DNA from: an uncultured Schlesneria sp.
Lineage (GTDB): Bacteria; Planctomycetota; Planctomycetia; Planctomycetales; Planctomycetaceae
Length of the DNA: 64,000 bases
Direction of reading: 5' to 3'
Assembly (NCBI GenBank): GCA_903899985.1
Contig: CAIULL010000284.1
Span: 1-64,000, forward strand
Numbering within the stretch: position 1 is the stretch's first letter; every line of letters begins with the position of its first letter. The notes below the pieces were generated by a model, which was given only the letters and a program-made list of their open reading frames with translations, ran no database searches and was not told the origin of the DNA. Positions 27,233 through 36,743 of the stretch are shown here, one piece after another. Made by a program: the position numbers and the translations under genes.

Positions 27233-27695
27233 TGATTCAGTACTCCAGTTTAGGGAACCCTTGAACGCGGAAGACGCTACAACGAAAGTGGATCGAAGAC
27301 AAGTGGAATTCGAGTCGCGTTTTAACGTAAATTGCCTGCGATTTGGTCCGTCACGGTTTCGACAACTTTGTTTGTCATCCCCGTGATGGGCACAATCCGG
27401 ACTGATTAACTGAGAGACGAAGAGAGGTGACCGATTATCGTATCGTGCCTCCAGCCCAACTATAATGAGTTAGCCGGATCTCAATACTCAGTATCGTGCC
27501 AAATGGTCGAGGAAGACTTCGTTGACCTCAACCTCTTCGAACAGCCGACCAACAACAATTTCGAAGCCTGGAAGTAAAACCGGAAACTTCATCGCGGCAG
27601 TGGAATTCAAGGTCGCGTGCGAAGTTCGTTTTCCGGGGCAAAGGCCCGTTAACCACCTCCGCAGGGGAGGTGGAGTTTCGTGATAGCGCTGTGGC
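27233..27695. other. intergenic region with one dispersed repeat
   Basis: Apart from the palindromic repeat at 27636-27682, I see no ORF with a recognisable domain. A purine-rich GAGAGACGAAGAGAGG stretch near 27411 is the only other compositional feature. Confidence 0.4.
27636..27682 (-). repeat. dispersed GC-rich palindromic repeat, copy 2
   Basis: GGGCAAAGGCCCGTTAACCA followed by the hairpin CCACCTCC-N5-GGAGGTGG and AGTTTCGTG is the reverse complement of copy 1 at 20747-20793, with compensatory changes in the stem. It lies just downstream of the minus-strand gene that ends at 27696. Confidence 0.7.
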
Positions 27696-30065
27696 TTACT
27701 TTTTGGCTCTCAGGGCAGCAATCTGTTCGTCGGTCACTGTAATCCGAAAAGGTTGCTTTGGATGTTTCTCACTGATCGTAAATTTTGCTGACAGGTTTTC
27801 GGCCTGGGTGATCTCTTTCGGACCTTGCAGGTCAGTCACTCGAAATTCTCCCGTGGAATTCGGGTGGACATGGAAAAATGCCTTGCCCTGCTCGTCCGTG
27901 TTGTGGGCGACGCACCAGGCGTTATCGGAGTCGTACTTGCGTCTAACGGCGAATCCTTCGACGGGTTTGCCTGCTGAATTCGTCACCCGGACTTCCACTG
28001 GTAAAGATGGCGCAAATTGAAGGTCGCCCAGGTCCGTAACGGTTCCTGCTTCTAATCGAAAGGGCTTGTCAATCAGGGCCGGTGACCATTCGTCGTTATA
28101 GGGGGATTCGAACCTCAGTCGCATTTGGATTCCTGCTGGCACGTGGATCGGCTGTCGCTCGTTGATGGTCAGCCAGTGAACGTACTCAAAGTCGCGGTCA
28201 GACCCTGATTTGATTGCCTGAAACAGACTGAACCAGTCTGGCTGGTCATCCTTCGTAGGAAGCCACCAGGGCATGATGGGAAGTCGGTTGATCTCAACAA
28301 TCGGGCAGACGATCACCTTCGCGGCAGGGAACAAAGGAAAATGTGAAACATCGATTCGTTGGTTTTCGTCTGGCTTGAGCGACCCGACGCGGACCTTAAA
28401 CGGGATGGAATTCTGATCGAATGCCATGAGACCGTAGAATTCCCGCGCCGGCTGCTGCACGATTTCAAATCGTCCGTCACGATCGGTTCGAACCAGACCT
28501 TGAACTCCATAGAATTTACTGAGAAGAGTAACCACCGGGTGATCGAGTGGAGGATTGGACGGAACTTTATCCAGCAATTTCCAATCGTTTTCGGACAGGA
28601 GTGCCAGATTGTTGCGAGCGGTCGAATTCCAGCCGATGACAATCGCGTCTGGTACTGCTGATCCGGTCACCCCATTGACGACTTGACCATGATAGGTGAT
28701 CGCTTTTGGCAGTCGAAAAACCAGATCTTCCGGGCTGTCTGGATCGATTTTCAAAGGTTCGAAGCGTATCACGCCTCCGTTGTCGAAAAACGTGGCATTG
28801 TATGTCCCTTCAAGAACCCGACGACCGCGAAAAAGTGACCTTGGGTCAAGCCTGATCGACTGTCGGTCAGCGCCAATTCGCTGGACATGCAGGTTCATCC
28901 AGTGCTCGGGCTTCTCCAGCCAGTTGTCTTTGGCTGCCTCAAACCGAAATCGATGAAGTCGATTCGGCTTGGGGAGTTCGATCCGGACCGGTTCCGAGTT
29001 GGATAACATTCCCGTGACAGGAAAATACGAATCGTCATCGGGTTTCGTAATCGTCGTTTCATATCGCGAGTTCGGCGGGATGATATCGCCTCGCGAACGA
29101 TCGGGGTTGTCGTTTGGCAGATAGAAGCTGAAGAGGCCTTTCTCGTCGGTCAGCACTTCACCGCATGGAAACGCTCCATTGATCAGTCCTTCACCCGCAG
29201 TTCGCACGTGGCGACATGTGACAACAGCGCCGGCAATCGGCTGGCCGTCAGGGGCAACAACAGTGCCTGTCAGTGCACGTTTCCTGAACTCCGAGTTTCG
29301 AGGAACAAAGGGAAGACGGAGCTGGGTGTGTGGTCCCCAGAATAAGACTTCACAGCGTCCTGTACCGTAGTCCGAATGTTGAATTTGCATGACACAAGCA
29401 AATTGACCGGGTTCAATTAATGGAACGGCAATTCGACCATATTCGTCGGTCCAATCGCCGACCACTCGCGCTTCGGAATCCTCGCCAGAAGCGGCTGCTG
29501 AGATGTCATCCTGGATTGTGGTTCGTTTGGGATTGTTTGCGGATCTAGATGAAAAGGTCAGGGTGACTTTTGCATAGGGGATCTGGTCGCCGAGTGCATC
29601 GACAACGACATGGGTATGTTTCGGAAAATTACTGAGTATCGTTTGGGCGCGACGTGAGATTTCCTGGTTCACGTGATTAACAGCACGCTCAATCGGTGCA
29701 CGAGCGTAGTAGCTGATCGACTGCAGTTCGCGAGTCGCTTTCTCTCGCGTCTCCAGGCTTTCCGCGCCGAGTTGAGGAATCAGGGCATCAATCGTGGATG
29801 ATTGCTTTTCCCGTTCCTCCAGTGTCGGGGCGAAGGACTTTGGGAACGCAGGGCCTTCCGATACGGGGCGGCCAATTGACGAGAGAAACTGCTTTCCGTT
29901 TTTCGGTGTCAGAGAACGCGGTCCCTCTTCCGCCGCAGGGTCGATTTCCGGCTCATCTCGTTTCTGATCTGCTCCATTGACTGTATGAGGCTTCAGGCAG
30001 GTGGCTGTCGACGTCAGCCCGAAAAGCAGAACAGGAATCAACCAGTGGTTTCCGAATAAAGACAT
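27696..30065 (-). CDS. secreted protein with carboxypeptidase regulatory-like domains
   Basis: This 789-residue exported protein has a signal peptide (NHWLIPVLLFGLTSTATC), a Glu/Pro-rich linker and a helical segment at about 90-150 (IDALIPQLGAESLETREKAT) resembling a HEAT-type repeat. Several beta-sandwich modules of the carboxypeptidase regulatory-like type follow, for example GTVVAPDGQPIAGAVVTCRH with GLFSFYLPND, VNGVTGSAVPDAIVIGW, and near the C-terminus VRVTNSAGKPVEGFAVRRKY. No catalytic domain is visible. Such proteins are common in Planctomycetes and are thought to bind surfaces or glycans. Function is unknown. Confidence 0.8.
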   Translation of the reverse strand: MSLFGNHWLIPVLLFGLTSTATCLKPHTVNGADQKRDEPEIDPAAEEGPRSLTPKNGKQFLSSIGRPVSEGPAFPKSFAPTLEEREKQSSTIDALIPQLGAESLETREKATRELQSISYYARAPIERAVNHVNQEISRRAQTILSNFPKHTHVVVDALGDQIPYAKVTLTFSSRSANNPKRTTIQDDISAAASGEDSEARVVGDWTDEYGRIAVPLIEPGQFACVMQIQHSDYGTGRCEVLFWGPHTQLRLPFVPRNSEFRKRALTGTVVAPDGQPIAGAVVTCRHVRTAGEGLINGAFPCGEVLTDEKGLFSFYLPNDNPDRSRGDIIPPNSRYETTITKPDDDSYFPVTGMLSNSEPVRIELPKPNRLHRFRFEAAKDNWLEKPEHWMNLHVQRIGADRQSIRLDPRSLFRGRRVLEGTYNATFFDNGGVIRFEPLKIDPDSPEDLVFRLPKAITYHGQVVNGVTGSAVPDAIVIGWNSTARNNLALLSENDWKLLDKVPSNPPLDHPVVTLLSKFYGVQGLVRTDRDGRFEIVQQPAREFYGLMAFDQNSIPFKVRVGSLKPDENQRIDVSHFPLFPAAKVIVCPIVEINRLPIMPWWLPTKDDQPDWFSLFQAIKSGSDRDFEYVHWLTINERQPIHVPAGIQMRLRFESPYNDEWSPALIDKPFRLEAGTVTDLGDLQFAPSLPVEVRVTNSAGKPVEGFAVRRKYDSDNAWCVAHNTDEQGKAFFHVHPNSTGEFRVTDLQGPKEITQAENLSAKFTISEKHPKQPFRITVTDEQIAALRAKK

Positions 30066-30235
30066 GTGATGCTCCCCCCGAACTGCGATCCTCTGGCTGC
30101 CACGAATGCGGCATTCGCTTCGCCGTGAAAGTCTATCACGATGCTGTCATTCGCAAAAATAAATTGCCAGCAGCATGAACTGGTTTTCTCTTAAATCCCC
30201 CCTCCCCAAAAAAAGGGAATCGGCAGCGTGAAAAC

Positions 30236-30270
30236 AAAAAACGAGTGGTGATGCATCGCACCACCACTCG
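30236..30270 (-). terminator. intrinsic terminator of the DUF937 gene
   Basis: The stem CGAGTGGTG / CACCACTCG lies at 30242-30270. On the minus strand it is followed by TTTTTT (complement of 30236-30241), about 30 bases after the stop codon at 30298. This is a canonical rho-independent terminator. Confidence 0.85.
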
Positions 30271-30297
30271 CTGTTTACTGAGCCCGATGAAAGTCGC

Positions 30298-31413
30298 TTA
30301 GCCCTTGATCAAAGCGGCCAGCTTTTCAAGAAGTCCGTCAAGCAATGGCTTGATCAATTCGCCGACGCCGGGGATGCCGACAGCTTTTTCGGCTTTTTCC
30401 TGCAGGGTCTTCTGGCCCCCTTCGAGCAGGCTCAAGACACCGCCGCGACCTGCTGCGGGCAATTTATTGAACAGGCCACTCAAGCCTTCGAACTGTCCAA
30501 CCAGTTTTTCGAGGTTTGGAACCGCAGCCTTCGCCGTATCGACGTCGGTGATTCCATCAAGTGCTCCATCAATGGACTTGAAATAACCAGTGAAGTCTTC
30601 GGTCAACGCTTTGACCGGATCGACAGCAGCCTCAGCGGCCATTTTCGCTTTTTCAATTGCCATGGCTGCGGATTCGCTTGCCTCTTCAACCTTACCCATC
30701 GTTTCACGAGCGACTTCTTTAACGACTGGCTTGGCCTGACTCAGGAACCACAGCAAACCGCCAAGAAGGGCTGCCAATGCCAGAATCGGCAACAGCCAGT
30801 TGGTTGATTCTTTTGCGGCTTCGCTGCCGGCCTGACCCACTTTTGATGCTGTATCCGATGCGAAACTGGTCAGATCGCTCAGCCCTTGCACCCCAGCCAG
30901 ACCCTTGGCCAGGTCGCCTGGAATCGCCCGCGCGATATTCGACTTCTGTGAAAGAAGCAACTTCAGCAGGCCGGCTGCGTCAAGGCCGCCCGATTTCACT
31001 TGTTTGCTGAGCACGCTGAGTGCGAAAGGAGCAATCATGGGCAACAATTTTGAGACAAGTGCTGTGTTACCAGCGAGGAACTTGGCGATTGGACCGATGA
31101 GTGCCGTCAAGCCACCACTCCCCAACAGGTCTCCCAGAATGTTGGTCCCCTTCTTTGCCAACTCGTCAGCGCCCCCTTTGGCGATGACGCTTCCGAGATT
31201 ATCCGAGAGCGAATCATCGACGGAGCGCAGGGTATTGAAGAGTTTTTCGGCTCCATTTGGTTTCGCGGCAGCCCCACCGATACCGCTCAGCAATGTTGGC
31301 ACGATCGCTCCGAGTGCCTTCTGGACCAGGTCTGGGCTTTCGCCGGTTAACGATGCCAATTGCTTGAGGGTATCACCCCCCAAAAGTTTCAGAATCAGTT
31401 CAACGATGTTCAT
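30298..31413 (-). CDS. DUF937-type protein with a central membrane helix
   Basis: This 371-residue protein begins NIVELILKLLGGDTLKQLAS, followed by a DUF937-like helical domain (about 1-185; VQKALGAIVPTLLSGIGG, LLKLLLSQKSNIARAIPGDL). A single transmembrane helix follows (about 205-225; WLLPILALAALLGGLLWFL), then an Ala/Lys/Glu-rich helical region (about 230-370; MGKVEEASESAAMAIEKAKM). The ATG at 31413 has GGAG eight bases upstream. DUF937 includes YidB-like proteins of unknown function. The DUF937 fold joined to a long helical domain across one membrane span is not an arrangement I associate with a known role. Confidence 0.78.
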   Translation of the reverse strand: MNIVELILKLLGGDTLKQLASLTGESPDLVQKALGAIVPTLLSGIGGAAAKPNGAEKLFNTLRSVDDSLSDNLGSVIAKGGADELAKKGTNILGDLLGSGGLTALIGPIAKFLAGNTALVSKLLPMIAPFALSVLSKQVKSGGLDAAGLLKLLLSQKSNIARAIPGDLAKGLAGVQGLSDLTSFASDTASKVGQAGSEAAKESTNWLLPILALAALLGGLLWFLSQAKPVVKEVARETMGKVEEASESAAMAIEKAKMAAEAAVDPVKALTEDFTGYFKSIDGALDGITDVDTAKAAVPNLEKLVGQFEGLSGLFNKLPAAGRGGVLSLLEGGQKTLQEKAEKAVGIPGVGELIKPLLDGLLEKLAALIKG

Positions 31414-31712
31414 GATTAATACTCCGTGGCTGAATTTGAGTCGGTGTCTCTCAGTTGAAGATCGCACGCATCATTAGCGTGACAGAAATCTTTCCAACAG
31501 CGTAGTCAGACTTTAAGCGATCTTCAACAGTGCGACCCGATGGCGACGAAAGATATGAATTATTCGTCAAACATTCATAAATGTTTCTTCAAGAATTCGT
31601 TATGACAAGATTGATGGCGACATCAATCTTCCTTAGTTGAGTGTTTCAGTCTGGATGTTTATTCAGTTTACCCGGCGACAGATGAACCGCTCATGAGGTG
31701 AGGATCAGAGGG
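31414..31712. other. intergenic region with nothing recognisable
   Basis: About 300 AT-rich bases lie between two minus-strand genes. I identified no ORF, hairpin with T-run, or RNA gene. Confidence 0.35.
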
Positions 31713-32390
31713 TTAGACGGGGACCGGCGGGTTTGTCAGGGTCGATACGATTTCGACAACCAATCCGAGGATCATGGTGACGTTCAGAAAAGAAAGCAGC
31801 ACATGGGCAAGAACCACACGGCGAACGTGTCGACTACGAATCGTAATGTCTGAGACCTGGTAACAGATGGCGAGTGTGAACGAGAAGTACATAAAATCCC
31901 AGAAATCGGGCATTGCGTCTTCAGGGAATTCCAGCGGCGGGCGATCTGCCGGCTCTCCCTCGACCGGTGTGGGGTCGTAATACATACGGGCGTAATGAAT
32001 GCCAAACATCACGTGCAGCAAACCCCATGACAGAAAGACAGCCAGGAGCGAAAGCCCGAGATGAACGTTAGCGAATAGCGGTGTCCATGTCTTGGAGCGA
32101 TGCAGCATTAATCCGACCCCAGACAGACTGAGTCCCGATAGAACTCCAGCCAAAAAAAGTACCATCCAGTTGCTGGATTCCACCTTTTCCGCCAGTTCCC
32201 GCGTTGTTTCGGCATCGGCATTCGCCAATCGCACGAGCAGAATGGCGAGATAAGTTGAGATGGCCAGGTCGTAGCCCAGTAGAATCCGAAGGTCGAATTC
32301 CAACGGAAACGAAAGCACAAATGCGATGACGCCGATCAGTCCCGCACAGATCAGTCGGACTAACATGGATGTCCAGTGGAACGAGTTCAC
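31713..32390 (-). CDS. DUF1345 integral membrane protein
   Basis: This 225-residue protein has five or so hydrophobic helices. The DUF1345 signature is near the C-terminus: DFWDFMYFSFTLAICYQVSD, then ITIRSRHVRRVVLAHVLLSF. Other helices are LICAGLIGVIAFVLSF, NWMVLFLAGVLSGLSLSGVG and LGLSLLAVFLSWGLLHVMF. The function of the family is unknown. The middle loop carries FGIHYARMYYDP, another family feature. It appears to be monocistronic. Confidence 0.88.
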   Translation of the reverse strand: MNSFHWTSMLVRLICAGLIGVIAFVLSFPLEFDLRILLGYDLAISTYLAILLVRLANADAETTRELAEKVESSNWMVLFLAGVLSGLSLSGVGLMLHRSKTWTPLFANVHLGLSLLAVFLSWGLLHVMFGIHYARMYYDPTPVEGEPADRPPLEFPEDAMPDFWDFMYFSFTLAICYQVSDITIRSRHVRRVVLAHVLLSFLNVTMILGLVVEIVSTLTNPPVPV

Positions 32391-32933
32391 GTCAGCATCT
32401 GCCTATGTTAAATGGAATTTAGGATTCAATTTACGTCATTGAGGTCATGAAGGGTGATCGCATCGCGAAATCCTCGAAGAGGTATTCGTTTGCCGATCGA
32501 CAGGGACTTAAAAACTGCTGCATTTCTCGTCGAAGTTACCAAGCGGATCAGCAAAAGGCGAAATGGCGATTGACGAAAATCAAATGGCGGAAATTCCGTG
32601 CGCGAGATTGTCCGGTCCATTTCCGATGTAAGTCTTTTTTCGCGAAGGATCGTGTGATGTTCATCCAAGGCAGTGCGGCATCTGGAATCATTTGTGCGTT
32701 AATTATGTGACTCCACATTCGCCTCGCGCAGTTTCGGTACGCAAGTGAGCCAATTTCGGAATATTTCTTACACGCCATTCGTTGCCAGATGATAGACAGA
32801 TGCCTATTTTATGGGGGTGTGGTTTGCTCATGATTGCCTCGTGTTTGACGCGCGATCTGAGGACCTTTTCTACTGTCATCGATCGATCCGTAAAACGGGC
32901 GCTTCGCGTTATCGAACTTAGAGGAATCTCACT
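32391..32933. other. intergenic region without a supported gene
   Basis: This 540-base gap contains overlapping short ORFs on both strands (80 aa minus, 87 aa plus). None has a recognisable domain, and composition is unremarkable. An AGAGGA motif at 32920-32925 is the ribosome binding site of the next gene. Confidence 0.4.
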
Positions 32934-33809
32934 ATGCGTTGGGAAGGTGGTCGACAGAGCGAAAACATCGAGGACCGTCGTAATATGAAACCCGCTGTGA
33001 TGGCGGCTGGCGGTCTGGGTGTGATGATTGTCATGGTCATTGCTGCGTTACTGGGTCTTGATCCTCGCAAAGTCCAGCAAGTGATGAATGGGCCGGGTGG
33101 TGCACAAGGGGGACGCGGCGCACAGACCGTTCAACGGGAACTGACCGCAGAAGAAAAGAGAAGTCGTGATTTTGCCGCGACAATCCTGGCGTTCACGGAA
33201 GATGTCTGGCGCGAACAGTTCAGTCGTGCTGGCGAGAAATACGTTCCTCCGAAAATGGTGTTGTTTTCTAACGCCGTGGCAACCGGGTGCGGAAATGCCC
33301 CTTCGGCGGTCGGACCCTTTTATTGCCCTGCCGACAGAACTGTTTATCTCGATCCTTCCTTTTTTGAAGAGCTTCGCGTGAAAATGGGGGGATCTGACGG
33401 CGAGTTTTCACAAGCCTACGTCGTCGCGCATGAAATTGGCCACCATGTGCAGAACCTGCTCGGTTACAGCGAAATTGTCGATCGGAAACGCCAGACAGAA
33501 TCCAAGACAGAATTCAATAAATGGTCGGTCAGACTGGAATTGCAGGCCGACTACCTCGCGGGCGTCTGGGCACATTACGGACAGGAAAAGTTTACATTTA
33601 TCGAAGCGGGTGATGTCGCGACTGCGATGAAATCTGCCAAGGCCATCGGTGATGACCGTATTCAGAAAAATGCGCGGGGTTTCACATCACCTGAAAGTTA
33701 TACGCATGGAACGTCCGAGCAACGAACAAAATGGTTCCGTGAAGGGTTGAGGACAGGTGATTTGAATCGGCTGAAAGATCTCTTCGAATTGCCCTATAAC
33801 GAACTGTGA
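32934..33809 (+). CDS. YpfJ-type neutral zinc metallopeptidase
   Basis: This 291-residue protein has the conserved YpfJ start (MRWEGGRQSENIEDRR), a membrane anchor (about 22-42) and a Gly-rich linker. A zinc-peptidase domain follows with the HExxH motif HEIGHH (His166, Glu167, His170) and the third-ligand segment LELQADYLAGVWAH. TVYLDPSFF and SYTHGTSEQR are family hallmarks. The active site probably faces the periplasm. The E. coli homologue has no settled substrate. AGAGGA precedes the ATG. A secreted PDZ protein follows on the same strand 76 bases later, so the two may be co-transcribed and work together in envelope protein handling. Confidence 0.92.
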   Translation: MRWEGGRQSENIEDRRNMKPAVMAAGGLGVMIVMVIAALLGLDPRKVQQVMNGPGGAQGGRGAQTVQRELTAEEKRSRDFAATILAFTEDVWREQFSRAGEKYVPPKMVLFSNAVATGCGNAPSAVGPFYCPADRTVYLDPSFFEELRVKMGGSDGEFSQAYVVAHEIGHHVQNLLGYSEIVDRKRQTESKTEFNKWSVRLELQADYLAGVWAHYGQEKFTFIEAGDVATAMKSAKAIGDDRIQKNARGFTSPESYTHGTSEQRTKWFREGLRTGDLNRLKDLFELPYNEL

Positions 33810-33885
33810 CAAACTGCGATCTGTCACCATCTATTTTTCTTCGAAATCTCCCAACTCATTGTCTCCCTGAATTAGAGAGCGAATC

Positions 33886-35253
33886 ATGATCGGTTTGACG
33901 CGAAAAATTGCTTGCTTGTTGCTGATGGTGGCTGGTTTCACGGGGTTGAATACGAGCCCGTCTAACGCTCAGCAACCCGTTCGGTTGGCGAAAGCCGACG
34001 CTCCCGTTGTGGCTGACGGCACTGTCCAGCAGGTTTTTCGAAGTGCGCGTCAGGGGCGGACCGATTACCTGATTCAAATCAGCGTGAAACGTTCAGAGGC
34101 TCAAAAGGCCCTCAGTCCAGCAGCGCGAGCACACTTTCCGGCGCCAGGTGAAACAATTTATGTCCACGTGGGAGATGGCCACAAACAAGTACCCGAAGAA
34201 GGCTCACAGGTTCGCGTGTTCGTGACCGATCGTGAACAAGGGGGATGGGATGGTGCGTTTCCAGACTGGTTTGACGCAACCGGCAACCGCCCCGTCGAAC
34301 CACGTCGCGAAGATCCTGCCGCAGGTATCAATATCAATAACCTTCCTCCCGCCACAGCCAAATCGAATCTGGGGATGACGACCGAAGTGCTGAAGGTTCA
34401 AAACCGGATCGCGATTCGGGTGACAAGTGTGGAACGGGGTGGTCCCGCAGCCAAGGCAGGGCTTGAGGTTGGTGACGTGATTGCAGGGATCGAGGGAGAA
34501 GCGATTACCGCTGCAGGACAACTGGAAGCCCTGGCCGCCAAGGGCAAACCGTTTTCGTTGATTGTTGTTGATGTCAACACCGGAAAGGGGACTCAGATCG
34601 AACTTGATCCTGGTTCACAAGCCGTTGCCGTTGATCAATCCGAAGTCGCAAAGCCCACCCCCGAACAACCGGCAAAAATATCGCTCGGTATTTCTGCCGA
34701 GCCTGTCAGTCTGGGCACGCGAAGCGCACTGAAAGTGACTGGTGTCAAACCAGAAAGCCCGGCAGACAAGGCCGGGGTTGAGGTCGGTGACATCCTGGTT
34801 GCTGCGAATGGCGCTCCTTTAACGGGACCTGAACAGCTTCTGGGTGCACTTCGAAAAAGCGGTCCCGTTCTGAAGTTGATGGTTCGTGATACCCGCACCG
34901 GTCGCGATACTGAAGTTTCTGTGAATCTCACTGGGACGGCACCAACAAAGCCATTGCCTGCCGGCGTGGATGCCCCGGTCAACGCGAATCCTGGCAGCCT
35001 GGGAGCTGTCACCGAACTGGCATTCAACGACGATGACTTTGCGGTCAAAATCACAGAAGTGGAACCGAACAGCGCCGCGTCAAGGGCGGGGCTTCGGCCC
35101 GGCCTTCTGGTGGTTGCAGCAAACGGAAAGCCCGTTCTTCATCCAAATGATCTTAACGACGCCGTCCGCAAAAGTAATGGTACTCTCAAGCTGACCGTCG
35201 TTGATCCGACCAGCGGTAAGAAGGGCAATCTCGACGTCAATCTGGGCCGTTAA
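33886..35253 (+). CDS. secreted protein with three PDZ domains
   Basis: This 455-residue protein has a signal peptide (RKIACLLLMVAGFTGLNTSP). An N-terminal domain follows (about 30-130; DYLIQISVKRSEAQKALSPA). Three PDZ-like domains at about 155-245, 260-350 and 375-455 each carry the ligand-groove pattern: GGPAAKAGLEVGDVIAGIEG, ESPADKAGVEVGDILVAANG and NSAASRAGLRPGLLVVAANG. There is no protease domain, so it may be an adaptor that binds C-termini of exported proteins. It follows the YpfJ-like peptidase closely and converges on the response-regulator gene, with stops only about 8 bases apart. Confidence 0.88.
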   Translation: MIGLTRKIACLLLMVAGFTGLNTSPSNAQQPVRLAKADAPVVADGTVQQVFRSARQGRTDYLIQISVKRSEAQKALSPAARAHFPAPGETIYVHVGDGHKQVPEEGSQVRVFVTDREQGGWDGAFPDWFDATGNRPVEPRREDPAAGININNLPPATAKSNLGMTTEVLKVQNRIAIRVTSVERGGPAAKAGLEVGDVIAGIEGEAITAAGQLEALAAKGKPFSLIVVDVNTGKGTQIELDPGSQAVAVDQSEVAKPTPEQPAKISLGISAEPVSLGTRSALKVTGVKPESPADKAGVEVGDILVAANGAPLTGPEQLLGALRKSGPVLKLMVRDTRTGRDTEVSVNLTGTAPTKPLPAGVDAPVNANPGSLGAVTELAFNDDDFAVKITEVEPNSAASRAGLRPGLLVVAANGKPVLHPNDLNDAVRKSNGTLKLTVVDPTSGKKGNLDVNLGR

Positions 35254-35261
35254 TTAAGACT

Positions 35262-36713
35262 TCACGTGATTGACTTGGGTTCGTCGATTTCCTGGTCAAT
35301 AGCACGGATCTTTGCTCGCAGCGTCGGGCGGCTGAGACCAAGAATTTCAGCCGCCCGCGATTGCAGTCCTTTAGCGACCTTCATCGCCTGGCTGACTAAT
35401 AACCGGTCAAAGTGCACCAGTGATCGGCGGTAAACGTCGACGCTCCCCTCGGTCATAGTCCTCTCGACAAAGGCGCCTAACAAACGCCACGCCTCGTCGT
35501 TGACACTGACAATGTGAGGTACGACGTCATTATCATTTAATGAATCTGCGTGCAATTCAATCGACAGGAACTCCGGCAGCAATGTCGGGCCGGTCGATGC
35601 AATCAACGATTCGCGGATGACGGTCTGCAATTCCCGAATATTGCCGGGCCAACGGTAGCTTTGCAGAAGTTCCAGAGATTCCTGCGAAATGGACTGAACT
35701 GACGTTCCAAGCTGTCGATTGAGACGAAACAGGAAGTAGTGTGCCAGCTCAGGGATATCAGCGATTCGATCTCTCAGCGGGGGCAGGTGCAATGTGACCC
35801 CGCGCAACCGGTAATAAAGATCGCGGCGAAACTTCCCCTGATCAATCATGACTTCCAGATTTTGATTTGTCGCCGCAATCACGCGAACGTCGACTGTTAG
35901 CGTTTCGTTACCGCCGACACGCTGGAATTGGCCGTCCTGCAATAAACGCAAGATCTTCGCCTGTGTCGCATGAGGCATGTCGCCCACTTCGTCGAGAAAC
36001 AAAGTCCCTCGGTGGCACTGCTCGAATTTGCCGACACGTCGGCGCTCAGCCCCTGTAAAGGCTCCCTTTTCATGACCGAAAAGCTCACTCTCAAGCAGAG
36101 TTTCAGGAATGGCAGCACAGTTGATTGCTAAAAAAGGGGAAAGATTCCGCCGGCTGTGCTGATAGACGGCCCGCGCGACAAGTTCCTTTCCGGTACCGCT
36201 TTCTCCCAGAATCAGGACATTCACATCTTGTGGCGCGATCCGGCCGATTTGCTTGCAGATTGACTGCATCGACGGACCATTACCAATCAACCGATCTGAC
36301 GCTTCGTCAGCAAGGTTCGTGTCTTCTATCGCCGCGGCAGCATGCATCAGTCGGCCAATTTTCAACGCTTGATCAACGATCTGGTGCAGTTGATCAAAGT
36401 CGAGCGGCTTAACGAGATAGTCGAACGCGCCGACTTTCATCGCTTCGATGGCGGTGTCGGCAGTCCCATGCCCCGTAATGAAAATGATCAACGCCTTGGG
36501 ATCAATTTCATGGATCTGATGAAACAGCTCCATCCCGGATTGTTTTCCCAGACGGATATCCAGCAGCACAACGTACGGTGATTCGTCGCGTAATACTCGC
36601 AGACCATCGACAGCGTTAGACGCGGCAAAAACACGCAGCGATTCACTTTCCAGAATACTTCGAATCGTCTTACAGATGCCGGCCTCGTCATCGATCACTA
36701 ATAGTGATTCCAT
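35262..36713 (-). CDS. NtrC-family sigma-54-dependent response regulator
   Basis: This 483-residue regulator has three domains. The receiver domain (1-120) has acidic pocket DDE at 8-10, phosphoacceptor Asp52 in LLDIRLGKQSG, and Lys in YLVKPLDF. The AAA+ domain (about 145-375) has Walker A GESGTGKE, the GAFTGA loop that contacts sigma-54, Walker B GTLFLDEVGDMP, and the RWPGNIREL sensor segment. A Fis-type helix-turn-helix closes the protein (about 440-475; AAEILGLSRPTLRAKI). The ATG at 36713 starts the receiver strand exactly. It lies 30 bases downstream of a histidine kinase gene on the same strand. It should activate sigma-54 promoters on phosphorylation; a candidate site lies at 38579-38593. 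Confidence 0.95.
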   Translation of the reverse strand: MESLLVIDDEAGICKTIRSILESESLRVFAASNAVDGLRVLRDESPYVVLLDIRLGKQSGMELFHQIHEIDPKALIIFITGHGTADTAIEAMKVGAFDYLVKPLDFDQLHQIVDQALKIGRLMHAAAAIEDTNLADEASDRLIGNGPSMQSICKQIGRIAPQDVNVLILGESGTGKELVARAVYQHSRRNLSPFLAINCAAIPETLLESELFGHEKGAFTGAERRRVGKFEQCHRGTLFLDEVGDMPHATQAKILRLLQDGQFQRVGGNETLTVDVRVIAATNQNLEVMIDQGKFRRDLYYRLRGVTLHLPPLRDRIADIPELAHYFLFRLNRQLGTSVQSISQESLELLQSYRWPGNIRELQTVIRESLIASTGPTLLPEFLSIELHADSLNDNDVVPHIVSVNDEAWRLLGAFVERTMTEGSVDVYRRSLVHFDRLLVSQAMKVAKGLQSRAAEILGLSRPTLRAKIRAIDQEIDEPKSIT

Positions 36714-36743
36714 TTCGCACCTCAAATTTTGAATCGCCCATCG

